DNA from: Chitinophaga sp. CB10
Lineage (GTDB): Bacteria > Bacteroidota > Bacteroidia > Chitinophagales > Chitinophagaceae
Assembly (NCBI GenBank): GCA_001870995.2
Contig: MLAV02000004.1
Location: 62,001-126,000, forward strand
DNA length: 64,000 nucleotides
Direction: 5' to 3'
The stretch's first letter is position 1. Every line of letters begins with the position of its first letter. The notes beneath the pieces were generated by a model, which was given only the letters and a program-made list of their open reading frames with translations, was not told the DNA's origin and did no database searches. The translations under genes were made by a program, and so were the position numbers. This document shows positions 43,683-52,932 of this stretch, in pieces.

Positions 43683-44960
43683 TTATAGTTGATTAATCAA
43701 TCCGGTTACGCAAAGCAGTTGCAGGTAACTTTTACGGTAGTTATACAGCGCGTCGCAGTAGAGTTTTTCCGTATCGAACCAGTTGCGCTGGGCTTCCAGG
43801 AAATCGATGATGGTAGTACCGCCACGGGTATAGGCATATTTCACGGATTCCAGCACCTGCTGGGATTTACTGAGGATGCCGCTGTACTTCTCCACGGTTT
43901 CCTTGCTGACCTGGTAGGCCCGCAGGGAAGTCTGCACTTCCGTTTGCACCTGCATCTGCACGGCGGAGAGGCGTTGCTGCGATTGTTCCAGCAGTAGTTT
44001 CGACTTTTTAATTTCCCCCTGGTTGCGGCTGAAGAACGGCAGGTCGATCGTGCCGAAGAAGCCTACATAGGGCACGGTGTTCTGCGGGTTATAAATCACC
44101 CCCAGCTCCGGCACGGGCACGGCGAGGGAGCGTTGCAGCCTGACATTGCTTTTGGACAATTCGATGTTGGCTTTGGCCGCTTCCACATCCGCGCGGCTGG
44201 CGTAGGATAGCGCGAGGAGGCTGTCCAGCGCCGGGGCCAGCTGCATGGTGAAAATGGAGTCTGTATCATTGACGGTGACGCTGTCCGCACTGCCGAGCAT
44301 CAGCCGGAGGTTTTGCAGCTCGTTGCGGTAGGTTTGGTCCACGTTTTTGGATTGCAATTCATACTGCTCCTGCAGGAGCTGGGTGCGGGCAAGGTCGCTG
44401 GTGCTGATGACCTGGTTTTTAAGGCGGATCTGCTGAATACCCACCAGCGTATCAATATTGGTGCGCGCCTCGTCGATCAGTTCCAACGTGCGCTTGTTGT
44501 ACCATACATCCAGCCACTTAACGCCGGCGTCCAGCAGGAGGTTGCGCTCCAGTTCCCGGTAGTTGCTGGCGGTAACCATAACGTTCTGGCCTGCTACTTC
44601 CTGTTTGTATTTCCGCTGGTTCGCCAGCTGGAACTGTTTGGTCAGCTGCCACCATACCTGGCGGTTATGCGGGTTGGAAAACTGCGTGCCTGTCGCAAAG
44701 TCGCGGTCGCGGATCAGCTGGAGGGTCTGGTTGTTCAAACTGAGGTTGGGCCGTAGCCCTGCGGTGACCACATCCGCCTGTGCGATGCCGGTATTCAGGC
44801 GTTCGGGCTTCAGGAAGGGGTTATTTGCTTTTACCATGTGCAGGGCCTCTCTGAGTGTCATTTGCGTTTGTGCGCTCATAGTCATGAAAGGCGCCATTCC
44901 CAGGAGGGTGATCAGGGCAACCTTTCTTTGCATAGTCATCATGCTATTGGATTTTTGCAT
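43683..44960 (-). CDS. TolC-family outer-membrane efflux protein
   Basis: 425 residues. Signal peptide (KVALITLLGMAPFMTMSAQ), with possible starts at 44960 or at internal Met codons within ten residues. Two repeats of the OEP family with long coiled-coil helices (VDQTYRNELQNLRLMLGSAD, VRLQRSLAVPVPELGVIYNPQ, QVQTEVQTSLRAYQVSKETVEKY). It is a trimeric channel-tunnel for the heavy-metal RND pump. First gene of the four-gene operon; a stem-loop lies in its leader. Confidence 0.93.
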   Translation of the reverse strand: MQKSNSMMTMQRKVALITLLGMAPFMTMSAQTQMTLREALHMVKANNPFLKPERLNTGIAQADVVTAGLRPNLSLNNQTLQLIRDRDFATGTQFSNPHNRQVWWQLTKQFQLANQRKYKQEVAGQNVMVTASNYRELERNLLLDAGVKWLDVWYNKRTLELIDEARTNIDTLVGIQQIRLKNQVISTSDLARTQLLQEQYELQSKNVDQTYRNELQNLRLMLGSADSVTVNDTDSIFTMQLAPALDSLLALSYASRADVEAAKANIELSKSNVRLQRSLAVPVPELGVIYNPQNTVPYVGFFGTIDLPFFSRNQGEIKKSKLLLEQSQQRLSAVQMQVQTEVQTSLRAYQVSKETVEKYSGILSKSQQVLESVKYAYTRGGTTIIDFLEAQRNWFDTEKLYCDALYNYRKSYLQLLCVTGLINQL

Positions 44961-44993
44961 TTAAGCCAACAGGCCATACGTTGCAGGTTATCA

Positions 44994-45050
44994 GGCGCCG
45001 GTGCTATATCTCTCCCTGACACTCAAAAAAATAACAGTGTAGCCGGCGCC
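44994..45050 (-). promoter_or_regulatory. Nested stem-loop in the efflux-operon leader
   Basis: GGCGCCGG-TG-CTA (44994-45006) pairs with TAGCCGGCGCC (45040-45050), and inside it ACACT (45019-45023) pairs with AGTGT (45036-45040). It lies 33 bp before the TolC gene start. A possible -7 box, TACCTTTG (45128-45121), lies upstream, giving a leader of about 150 nt. It could be an attenuator or a terminator of the preceding permease transcript; no U-run follows. Confidence 0.45.
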
Positions 45051-45238
45051 GTATCCGAACAAGAACAATTCTGGCAGAGGTTCTGTTTACGGGGGAACAA
45101 ATATTTCCCGTTGGCGGTTGCAAAGGTAAAAGCGGGGTTAGTGGCGGGGGGTTAGAGCGGGTGTAGAATGGGATTAGAAATTTATTAGAAATGGGCGGGG
45201 CTGCGGGCGCAGCCTCGCCATCGAAGCTACCGGGATAC

Positions 45239-47626
45239 TCAATCGCTTCGCAAACTCTTCACCGGGTTCATCATCGCCGTCTTCACGGATTGCAAACCGA
45301 TAGTCCCTACGGCCACCACCATCATCAATCCGCCGGTGACGGCAAACACCCACCAGGGAATACTGATCCGGTACACGAAATCCTGCAGCCAGGCGTTCAT
45401 CGCCCACCAGGCAACAGGGGTAGCGATGACGATGGCCACCAAAACCAGGCGGATGAAATCCTTCGTCAGCAACCCGATGATGCCGGCCACGCTGGACCCC
45501 AGTATTTTACGGATACCGATTTCGCGGGTACGGCGGGATACGTTGAATGCCGCCAGCCCCATCAGCCCCAGGCAGGTCACAAACAGGGTAAATACGGAGA
45601 AGATGTTGATCAGCTGCGCCAGCCGTTCGTCCGCCTGGTATTGCTGGTTAAAGGCATCGTCCATGAAAAAATACCGGAGGGGATGATCGGGAAACATCCG
45701 CTTCCAGACCGCTTCGACGGACGAGAGGGTACCACGGATATCCTGGCTGCTCATCTTCACCGCAAAGTAGCTGGCTTCGTTATTAATGAACGGAAAGATC
45801 ATGGGCAGCAGCGCTTCTTTCAAAGAGCGCTGGTGGAAATTTTTAATGACGCCTACAACGGTAGATTGACCTCCCCAGAAGTTAAGCTGCTGCCCTACTG
45901 CCGCTTCCGGGCGCTCAAAGCCCAGTAGCCTGCAAGCTTCCTCGTTGATGATCACCCGCAGGTGATTATCGCTGCCGGGAATGAAGTTGCGCCCTGCCAG
46001 CAGCTGCAGGTCCAGCACGGGTATAAAGTCAGCGTCAATGCCGTACAGGTAGTAGTTATAGCTGGATGCCCGAGTATCTCCCAGGCGGGTAACGTTGGAG
46101 GTAGTGGACAGCGTTTCCAGCCCCAGGCCAGGCATACAGCCCGCAAGGCTCACCTTTTCCACCCGGGCCAGTTGCCGGAGTTCCTGTTTGAATGCGCGGT
46201 AGCTGGTCGAATCGTTCAGCAGGTTCGGCGCGCCGACGACCAGCACCTGGTCCGTATTCATACCCAGGCTTTGCTGCTTCATAAACGACAGCTGCTTATA
46301 CATCACCAGGGAGGCTACCAGCACTACGGACGCGATGGTAAACTGCCCCACCACGAGTATTTTCCGCAGGCCGCCCCCTTGCAGGTTGCCGGTAAAGCTG
46401 CGGCTAAGCGCGCTCACCATATTGGCGGACGACATGGCGTAAGCCGGATACAACCCTGACAGCAGCCCGTTTACAATGAACAATGCCACGCAGGTCAGCC
46501 AGAACTGCGGGTTGGTAAAGATGCCCGTAGTAGCGGCATTGCCGACGATATTGTTATAAAACGGAATAGCCGCCCATATCAGCAGCAGCGCCACAGCAAA
46601 CGCCAGGAGGTTGATCAGCAGGGATTCCGCGAGGAATTGCCGGATGACCGCCCAGCGGGAGGCGCCCAGTATTTTTTTGATGCCCGCTTCTTTTAGTCGC
46701 GATGCCGAACGGGCGGTGGTGAGATTTACGTAATTGATAATGCCGATGAGCAGCAGCAGGTAAGCCACGATCAGCAGGAAGCGCACCGTTTGTGCGTCCC
46801 CGTTAACGTCCGGCTCAAAGGATTTTTTAGAGTACAGGTGAATGGACTTGATGGTTTCCGCTACATAGCGCTTGTCTTTCAGCTGCGGATGCGCTGCGCT
46901 AAAGGCCCACAGCTTGCGGTTAAACGCCTGCAGGTCCGTACCCGGCCGCATTTGCAGGTAGAGGTAGTTGTTGTTGCCTCCCCAGCTGTCTAATAAAATA
47001 CCGAATTTCTCTACGATCCGGAGAGGCATCAGCACGTTCATCCGCAGGTGTGTATTGGGAGGCATATCCGCTATGACGCCGGTGACGGTGAGGGTGTTGC
47101 CACGCAGCACCAGCGACTTCCCCACCGGGTCAGCATTGCCGAAGTAGCGTCGTGCAGTCGAGGCCGTTAGTACGGCTTCCATCGGGCCCCGCAGGGCCTT
47201 CTGCGGATCGCCGGCAATAAATCGCTGGGGGAAGATGGAAAATACGGACGGATCCACGGCGTACAAACCGTCTTCCAGGAAGGCCTGGTGCGTGGAGGTA
47301 GTCACTTCGCTTTCGCCTATACGCTGTATGCGCACCACATCCTTTACTTCCGGCATTTGTTGCTTCAGCTGCGCGGCCAGGGGAGGATGCGTTTCGCAAT
47401 CGGTGGTCACAAAGGCGCCGTCCTTGTAGAGGTTGAGCGTAACGCGCCAGATGTTATCCGCATCCGGATAGCAGTTTTCATAACTCCTTTCAAACTTCAC
47501 ATATTGCATGATCAGCAGGAAGGCGGCCATGGCCACGGCCAACCCTGTCACGTTGAGCAGTGAGTAGAAGCGGTCCTTCCACAGGTTGCGCCAGGCAAAT
47601 TTCAGGTTACGGAAATTCATTTGCAT
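45239..47626 (-). CDS. MacB/FtsX-type ABC transporter permease
   Basis: 795 residues in two halves, each a MacB periplasmic core plus FtsX helices. First helix after NLKFAWRNLWKDRFYS is SLLNVTGLAVAMAAFLLIMQYV. Helix cluster about 285-440 (FLLIVAYLLLLIGIINYVNL, INLLAFAVALLLIWAAI), then a second periplasmic region and the last helices (VFTLFVTCLGLMGLAAFNV, FIRLVLVAIVIATPVAWW). It includes the FtsX motif GIRKILGSSVAGI. No ATPase gene is adjacent. Bacteroidota carry many such orphan permeases; substrates may be lipids, peptides or antimicrobials. The 612-bp space to the efflux operon start includes its 3' end and a GC-rich gap. Confidence 0.93.
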   Translation of the reverse strand: MQMNFRNLKFAWRNLWKDRFYSLLNVTGLAVAMAAFLLIMQYVKFERSYENCYPDADNIWRVTLNLYKDGAFVTTDCETHPPLAAQLKQQMPEVKDVVRIQRIGESEVTTSTHQAFLEDGLYAVDPSVFSIFPQRFIAGDPQKALRGPMEAVLTASTARRYFGNADPVGKSLVLRGNTLTVTGVIADMPPNTHLRMNVLMPLRIVEKFGILLDSWGGNNNYLYLQMRPGTDLQAFNRKLWAFSAAHPQLKDKRYVAETIKSIHLYSKKSFEPDVNGDAQTVRFLLIVAYLLLLIGIINYVNLTTARSASRLKEAGIKKILGASRWAVIRQFLAESLLINLLAFAVALLLIWAAIPFYNNIVGNAATTGIFTNPQFWLTCVALFIVNGLLSGLYPAYAMSSANMVSALSRSFTGNLQGGGLRKILVVGQFTIASVVLVASLVMYKQLSFMKQQSLGMNTDQVLVVGAPNLLNDSTSYRAFKQELRQLARVEKVSLAGCMPGLGLETLSTTSNVTRLGDTRASSYNYYLYGIDADFIPVLDLQLLAGRNFIPGSDNHLRVIINEEACRLLGFERPEAAVGQQLNFWGGQSTVVGVIKNFHQRSLKEALLPMIFPFINNEASYFAVKMSSQDIRGTLSSVEAVWKRMFPDHPLRYFFMDDAFNQQYQADERLAQLINIFSVFTLFVTCLGLMGLAAFNVSRRTREIGIRKILGSSVAGIIGLLTKDFIRLVLVAIVIATPVAWWAMNAWLQDFVYRISIPWWVFAVTGGLMMVVAVGTIGLQSVKTAMMNPVKSLRSD

Positions 47627-47736
47627 AAATATACGTCATCGCAGGGTTTATGCCAGGCAGCTATGTGGTTGAGTATCAATATGGGCAGGAATGGTAGTTT
47701 GTCCGCATCCGGACAAATGGTGTCCGTTTGCGGTTG

Positions 47737-48402
47737 TTACATCAATCCCAACGCCAACCGGATCGTTTCATTCACGGCCGCCAACTCCTCGTCCTCCTTC
47801 TTCCGGCTCCTTTCAGAATGGCTGCGGTTAATCACGGGACCTACATTTTTCAGTTCCTCAAATACATTCTGCTCATGATCTTCAAAGATCAGGTGGCGAC
47901 TGAGAAATTTCGTGATCAGGCCCAGCTGCTCCGCATTCAGCTGCAAACTGGTTTGTTGCAGGTGCTGCGCAATCTCCGCTTCAATTTCCGCCTGTTCAGC
48001 GGCATTGCCCACGGCGAGCGGCAGCAGGAGTAAAAATAAAAGGGAGCGGTTTTGCGTGGCCTTCTCCGTAATAGCTTTCAGCTCTTCCCAGCTAAAGAGG
48101 GACAGGTGAAAATGGCCGCCGGTATTGCCAAGGTAGGTATCATTGAAAAAGTACACGGTTTCATGCGGATGAAACTCCGCGTAGAAGGTCACCTGGCCGT
48201 TCAACGGATGCGCATAGGTATAGCCGTTCCAGGGCTCTTCCTCCTCTGAGCCCGTCAGTTCAGTAAACCAATCCTCGGAAGGCATGTCAAAATGTTCAAA
48301 CAGGTAATCGGATAGCATTATTTCCAGGTCATCGCTAGAGGCAAAAGGGAACTGGGTCAGCAGAAAGAGGCAAAAGTTACGGTTAGCTAAAGATAATTCC
48401 AT
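47737..48402 (-). CDS. Uncharacterised acidic cytoplasmic protein
   Basis: 221 residues, no signal peptide or clear membrane helix (the LLFLLLLPLAVG stretch at about 120-132 is short and flanked by charged residues). Rich in Glu/Asp, for example LTGSEEEEPWNGYTY and EQAEIEAEIAQH. A beta-rich first half (GQVTFYAEFHPHETVYFFND) is followed by an all-helical second half. I do not recognise the family. It stands alone between the permease (110 bp downstream) and GH95. It could be an immunity-type or SMI1-like protein by general character, but nothing proves this. Confidence 0.7.
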   Translation of the reverse strand: MELSLANRNFCLFLLTQFPFASSDDLEIMLSDYLFEHFDMPSEDWFTELTGSEEEEPWNGYTYAHPLNGQVTFYAEFHPHETVYFFNDTYLGNTGGHFHLSLFSWEELKAITEKATQNRSLLFLLLLPLAVGNAAEQAEIEAEIAQHLQQTSLQLNAEQLGLITKFLSRHLIFEDHEQNVFEELKNVGPVINRSHSERSRKKEDEELAAVNETIRLALGLM

Positions 48403-48572
48403 TGTTTCCAGGTCGTGGTAATAGTTATTTTGTGTGCAATGAAGAGAAATCTGTGGCAGACTCCTTTCTCATTACAAATATATACATTTGTTCTGTCATC
48501 AATCAACTATATACCGCTCGTACCGGCATATAACCATCCCGCATATACGAAAATCAAGCTGCCTCCCGGATC

Positions 48573-50972
48573 TTACCGGAACCGGATGTCATACTTCTTC
48601 CCGGCCACGGTGGCCATTTCCCGCTGCTGACCGCCATACTTCACCAGCAGCTTTCCGCCGTTGCGGGAGAGCACCTCTGCGCTTTTTAACCGCCCCTGCT
48701 CCCACTGCATGCTCACCTCAAATCCTCCCCTGGCGCATAAGCCTTTTACCGTTCCATCAGCCCATTCCGCCGGCAATGCCGGCAGCAGCTCCACAAAGCC
48801 CTGGTGACTTTGCAGCAGCATTTCCGCAATACCGGCCCCGCCGCCAAAATTACCATCTATCTGAAACGGCGGATGCGCGCAGAACAGGTTGGCATACGTG
48901 CCGCCGCCGGTCATCTTAATACCGCCTTCGTTACCAATGAAACGCAGCAGCTTCTTCAGCGCATCGTAAGCCCGCTCCCCGTTGCGGAGCCGCGCCCATA
49001 AATTAATGCGCCAGGTGATGGCCCAGCCCGTGCCGTCGTTGGTGCGTATCTCCAGGGATTTACGCACGGCGTCCGCCAGTGTAGGCGTGGCCGTAGTCGT
49101 AATACTGTTGCCGGGATAGGCGGCAAATAAATGCGACAAATGCCGGTGATGCGGGTCCTGATCCTCCCAATCGTAATACCATTCCTGCAGGTTGCCTTTT
49201 TTACCCACCTGGTAGGGATAGAGTTGCTGCAAGGCGGCCTGCACCTGCTTTACCAGCGGCCGTTGCATGTTCAGGGCTGCCGCTGCCTGCAGGTAATCCG
49301 TAAATAACTGCCGGATCATCGCCAGGTCTGCCGTAGCGCCATAGGCCACCGCGCCATGATAGCCGGTGGCAGGTATGATGTAAATATTTTCAGGCGAAGT
49401 AGCCGGCGCCGTTACCAGGTAACCTTTTTTATCCTTCACCAAAAAGTCCAGGCAAAACTGCACCGCGCCTTCCATCACCGGCAACGCCTTCTCAGCGAGG
49501 AACTGCTTGTCGCCAGTAAACGCGTAATGCTCCGCCAGGTGCGTACTTAACCATACGCCTCCCATGGGCCAGCTGGCCCACTGCGCATCGCCTTCCCCAA
49601 AAGCGCCAACGGGATTGGTCATCGCCCAGAGGTCCGTGTTATGGTTACACGCCCAGCCGCCGCAGTTGTAATAATCTCTTGCAGTGACGGCGCCGCTGCG
49701 CTGCAGCCGCTCCGTCAAACTCAGCAGGGGCTCATGGAATTCGGACAGGTTGCCGGTTTCCACGCCCCAATAGTTCATCTCCGCGTTGATGTTCGTCGTG
49801 AAATTACTGCTCCAGGGCGCCCGCAGGGCCTCATTCCAGATTCCCTGCAGATTGGCGGCAATGCCGCCCGGCCGGGAGGAGCTGATGAGCAGGTACCTGC
49901 TGTATTGATAGTAAAGCGCAATCAGCCCATTGTCCGTCTGCCCCTGGGAAAAACGTTGCAGTCGCTCAGCCGTGGTGAGCTGCTGCAGGTTACTATCTCC
50001 CAAATGAAAATATACCCGGTCAAAATACTTCCTGAAATCCTTTTCGTGCCGGCTGTACAACGCCGGGTATTTCACCGCAGCAGCCTTTTCCAGGTAATCG
50101 CCCGCCAGCCGCATTTCATCTCTGCCCTGCGTACCGGGATTTTTATCGATGCCGTTATAACTCGTAGCCATAGACAGGAGCAGCACTACTTCCCCGGCGC
50201 CGGATATCCGCAAGGTACTATCCTTCCACTCCTGCTTTCCATCGGATTGCAGCACTTTCAGCATCGCCGTAAAGCGCATGGCATGGGCCGTGTCCTGGAT
50301 CACCGGGTTGGCGGAATTCCGGTAGTTCGGCTCCACATGCACCGGGCTAAACCCTTTCAGCGTGAGCTGCCCCTTCCCCGCAGTGGCCTGGTGCAGGAGC
50401 AGGCTGTTAAACCTGGCTGCCAGGTTCAGTGTACCCTTGCCCGTGGCCGTCAGCCGGATCACCATCACCTGGTCCGGGTAGGAAACAAAATATTCTCTTT
50501 TATACCTGGCGCCATCCACCTCATAGCTCACCGTGCTGACGGCCCGCTGTATATCCAGGCTGCGCTGGTAATTCGTTACCGGTTTGCCGCCGTGATTTAC
50601 CTCCAGCAAGAGGTTGCCCAGCGGCATATACGATTCCGAATACTTCCCCTGCATGAACTTCATCAGGGAATCCGCTGCCCGGTAATCCTCGCGGAACAAG
50701 GCTTCCCTTACGGCCGGCAGGTAGTTTTTGGCGGCGGGGTTCATATGCGGGTCCACCGGGCCGCCGGACCATAACGTTTCTTCGTTCAGGGATAACCGTT
50801 CGGTTTCAACGCCGCCGTACACCATGGCGCCCATGCGGCCATTGCCGATGGGCAGCGCTTCTTCAAAATGACGGGCAGGGGTTTTGTACCAAAGCCGCAA
50901 ATCCTGGCCCTGCCGGGCAAAAACGGATAACGGCAATACCAACAACAACAGGTAATGGCATTTCAATCGCAT
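48573..50972 (-). CDS. Glycoside hydrolase family 95 (alpha-L-fucosidase/galactosidase)
   Basis: About 799 residues from the ATG at 50972 (MRLKCHYLLLLVLPLSVFARQ), a signal peptide; an open frame goes further to 51017. The start of the enzyme (LWYKTPARHFEEALPIGNGRMGAMVYGG, LNEETLWSGG) and the (alpha/alpha)6 core match GH95. The residues used by characterised family members are present by motif: Glu in TSPENIYI, Asn pair in TNINAEMNYW and Asp in FQIDGNFGGG, so it should be an active inverting enzyme. It releases terminal alpha-L-fucose or L-galactose from plant or host glycans. It is part of locus C but separated from its core by a plus-strand gene. Confidence 0.93.
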   Translation of the reverse strand: MRLKCHYLLLLVLPLSVFARQGQDLRLWYKTPARHFEEALPIGNGRMGAMVYGGVETERLSLNEETLWSGGPVDPHMNPAAKNYLPAVREALFREDYRAADSLMKFMQGKYSESYMPLGNLLLEVNHGGKPVTNYQRSLDIQRAVSTVSYEVDGARYKREYFVSYPDQVMVIRLTATGKGTLNLAARFNSLLLHQATAGKGQLTLKGFSPVHVEPNYRNSANPVIQDTAHAMRFTAMLKVLQSDGKQEWKDSTLRISGAGEVVLLLSMATSYNGIDKNPGTQGRDEMRLAGDYLEKAAAVKYPALYSRHEKDFRKYFDRVYFHLGDSNLQQLTTAERLQRFSQGQTDNGLIALYYQYSRYLLISSSRPGGIAANLQGIWNEALRAPWSSNFTTNINAEMNYWGVETGNLSEFHEPLLSLTERLQRSGAVTARDYYNCGGWACNHNTDLWAMTNPVGAFGEGDAQWASWPMGGVWLSTHLAEHYAFTGDKQFLAEKALPVMEGAVQFCLDFLVKDKKGYLVTAPATSPENIYIIPATGYHGAVAYGATADLAMIRQLFTDYLQAAAALNMQRPLVKQVQAALQQLYPYQVGKKGNLQEWYYDWEDQDPHHRHLSHLFAAYPGNSITTTATPTLADAVRKSLEIRTNDGTGWAITWRINLWARLRNGERAYDALKKLLRFIGNEGGIKMTGGGTYANLFCAHPPFQIDGNFGGGAGIAEMLLQSHQGFVELLPALPAEWADGTVKGLCARGGFEVSMQWEQGRLKSAEVLSRNGGKLLVKYGGQQREMATVAGKKYDIRFR

Positions 50973-51132
50973 GAAATTTATTTTAACACAGCCGCTAAAG
51001 TAATCAGAAGGGGACAATTATGCAAACCAGGGGTCGGAAATATATAAGGGTTAGTCTGATACCTGCCACATTTCAACCGATTCCAGGAGCAGAAAGGGGC
51101 CGTCGCATTTACCCCACTTTAAGTCGCACTCG

Positions 51133-51152
51133 CCCCGCTTGCGCAACAGGGG
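51133..51152. promoter_or_regulatory. Interrupted palindrome between GH95 and DUF1569 genes
   Basis: CCCC-GC-TTGCGCAA-CA-GGGG: a symmetric 20-bp element with a central 8-bp palindrome, in the 214-bp divergent spacer, 34 bp upstream of the DUF1569 start. Candidate operator for one or both genes. Confidence 0.35.
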
Positions 51153-51186
51153 CAGTCGGTAATTTTGACCAGTTGAAAAACATACC

Positions 51187-51636
51187 ATGAAAACAATTCA
51201 TAATGCGGCGGACCGCGCTGCACTGATCACCCGCATTCAGGCATTACAGGAAACAAACCCCGCACAGTGGGGCAAAATGACCATCCACCAGATGATGTAC
51301 CATTGCATCCTCTGGGAGGACCTGGCGCTCAACAAATCCCAATTTCGCCAGAACCTCATAGGCAAGATCTTCGGCAGGATGGCGCTCCGCTCCCTCACCA
51401 AAAACGATGAGCCGCTGAAACGCAGCACTCCTACCGATCCGTCCTTAAAAGTCTCCGGCAACGTGGTACAAACCTTCCCCGAATTAAAGGCCAAATGGAT
51501 CACCCTCCTGCAGGAACATGAGCAGCATGCGGATACCCCCATCATGCACCCCTTCTTCGGGAAAATGACCGGCGCCCAGGTAGGCATCCTGGCCTATAAG
51601 CATACGGACCATCACCTGCGGCAGTTCGGCGGATAG
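51187..51636 (+). CDS. DUF1569 (DinB-like) protein
   Basis: 149 residues. MTIHQMMYHC near residue 32 and HTDHHLRQF near the C-terminus supply the His cluster of DUF1569 proteins, a branch of the DinB/YfiT four-helix metal-binding superfamily. Biochemical role unknown; cytoplasmic. It is on the plus strand between GH95 and GH43, breaking the otherwise minus-strand locus C, so it may be a later insertion or an unrelated gene. The gap to GH43 holds a strong stem-loop. Confidence 0.88.
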   Translation: MKTIHNAADRAALITRIQALQETNPAQWGKMTIHQMMYHCILWEDLALNKSQFRQNLIGKIFGRMALRSLTKNDEPLKRSTPTDPSLKVSGNVVQTFPELKAKWITLLQEHEQHADTPIMHPFFGKMTGAQVGILAYKHTDHHLRQFGG

Positions 51637-51691
51637 GAGGCGCAATCGCCTCTTTGTTATTTTCTTATTTTTTTGGGGAGAGATTTAATTG

Positions 51692-51754
51692 CACGGGGAG
51701 CGGTGGTCCCGGCCGGGCAATGGGATTTGCAAGGCGGTATGCCGGCTCCCCGTG
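51692..51754 (+). terminator. Stem-loop after the DUF1569 gene
   Basis: CACGGGGAGC (51692-51701) and GCTCCCCGTG (51745-51754) are perfectly complementary. They enclose 43 nt that contain the smaller palindrome CCCGGCCGGG, and GTTTTTAAA follows. It probably ends the plus-strand transcript; it might also be a structured RNA. Confidence 0.45.
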
Positions 51755-51878
51755 GTTTTTAAAGGGTACTGGTTATTTACCCTGCTGCGCAACGGCGCCG
51801 CCACTGATCAGCCAGGGCCGCACAGGTAACGTTGCGTTGCTGCTTAAGATTAACTGGATGCTACCGCAAAGCAAAAGT

Positions 51879-52847
51879 TTACTTACCTGTTGTTTGCTTC
51901 ACCAGCTGAATAGTACCATCTGGATTGTAGTAAAGCTTGTCCACGCAAATGCTGCGGAGCCAGTCGTGGTGCGATAAGGAGCTGTTGTGGTAAAACGCAT
52001 ACCACTGCCCTTTGTACTCCACGATGGAACCGTGGTTGGTATAACTGTCCGTAGAGGCCATATACACGCCCTTGTACTCCCAGGGGCCCAGCGGGCTCTT
52101 ACTCATCGCGTAACACAAACGGTTATGCTTCCCGTCTTTATCATAGTTATCCGAATAAGAAAGGTAATAGATCCCGTTGCGTTTATGCACCCAGGTAGCC
52201 TCGTGGAAATCCACCAGCCCTTCCATGGGCTGCATCTCCCCGTCGATGGCTACCATATTCTCTTTCAGCTTGCCTCCCATGCATTTGCCCCCGCCACCGT
52301 AATAAAAGTAAGCCTGCCCGTCGTCATCCACAAACACGCACGGATCAATCAGGGATTCCAATCCTTCGATGTAGCCCTGCACTTTAAAATCACTCGCCGG
52401 TTTGGTACTCGTGGCCACGCCTATTTTCCAGGTCTTGTTCCAGTCCGTCCCGCTGGGATGGGGAAAGTAATAATAATACACGCCGTTTTTATACGCGCAG
52501 TCCGGCGCCCACATAAATCCGCCTTCCTTACGGCCCCAGGGCACCTGGCCGGAATGCAATATCTCCCCGTGATCCTTCCAGTGGATCATATCATCCGTGG
52601 AGTACACATGATAGCGGTCCATCAGGTCGCAACCCTTCGGCGGCGCCACATCGTGGGAAGGATACACGTAGAGCCGGCCATCCGCCCATACATGCGCGGA
52701 AGGGTCTGCCGTGTAGATGTCCCTGACAAAAGGATTCTGCTGCGCCTGGCAATCTGCGGCGGCCAGGGCTGCCGCGACTGTAAACAAAGATCCGGCAAGC
52801 ATGGAGCGGAGTACGCTCCTGTAATTTTTTTTCAAATGCATTTCCAT
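51879..52847 (-). CDS. Glycoside hydrolase family 43 (arabinosidase/xylosidase type)
   Basis: 322 residues with an export signal (SMLAGSLFTVAAALAAADCQAQ). Five-bladed propeller with the three GH43 acids: Asp in DIYTADPSAHVW (general base), Asp in SLIDPCVFVDDD (pKa modulator) and Glu in VDFHEATWVHK (general acid). Blade motifs such as GGFMWAPDCAY and GKCMGGKL fit the family. It attacks alpha-L-arabinofuranosyl, beta-xylosyl or related linkages; subfamily not determined. Last gene of the SusC/SusD/DUF3823 run, 85 bp after DUF3823, so it is part of locus C's core. Confidence 0.93.
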   Translation of the reverse strand: MEMHLKKNYRSVLRSMLAGSLFTVAAALAAADCQAQQNPFVRDIYTADPSAHVWADGRLYVYPSHDVAPPKGCDLMDRYHVYSTDDMIHWKDHGEILHSGQVPWGRKEGGFMWAPDCAYKNGVYYYYFPHPSGTDWNKTWKIGVATSTKPASDFKVQGYIEGLESLIDPCVFVDDDGQAYFYYGGGGKCMGGKLKENMVAIDGEMQPMEGLVDFHEATWVHKRNGIYYLSYSDNYDKDGKHNRLCYAMSKSPLGPWEYKGVYMASTDSYTNHGSIVEYKGQWYAFYHNSSLSHHDWLRSICVDKLYYNPDGTIQLVKQTTGK

Positions 52848-52932
52848 GTATTGGTTATATTATCTGATTGGGCTAAATGATATCTTAAAGGGGAGAAGGG
52901 CAGACGCCCCTCTCCTGCTGTATGAAGAACCA

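Noticed and set aside
51654..51977. 107-codon plus-strand frame after DUF1569
   Set aside because: Overlaps the end of GH43 and a stem-loop; low-complexity translation with no homology pattern; treated as non-coding.
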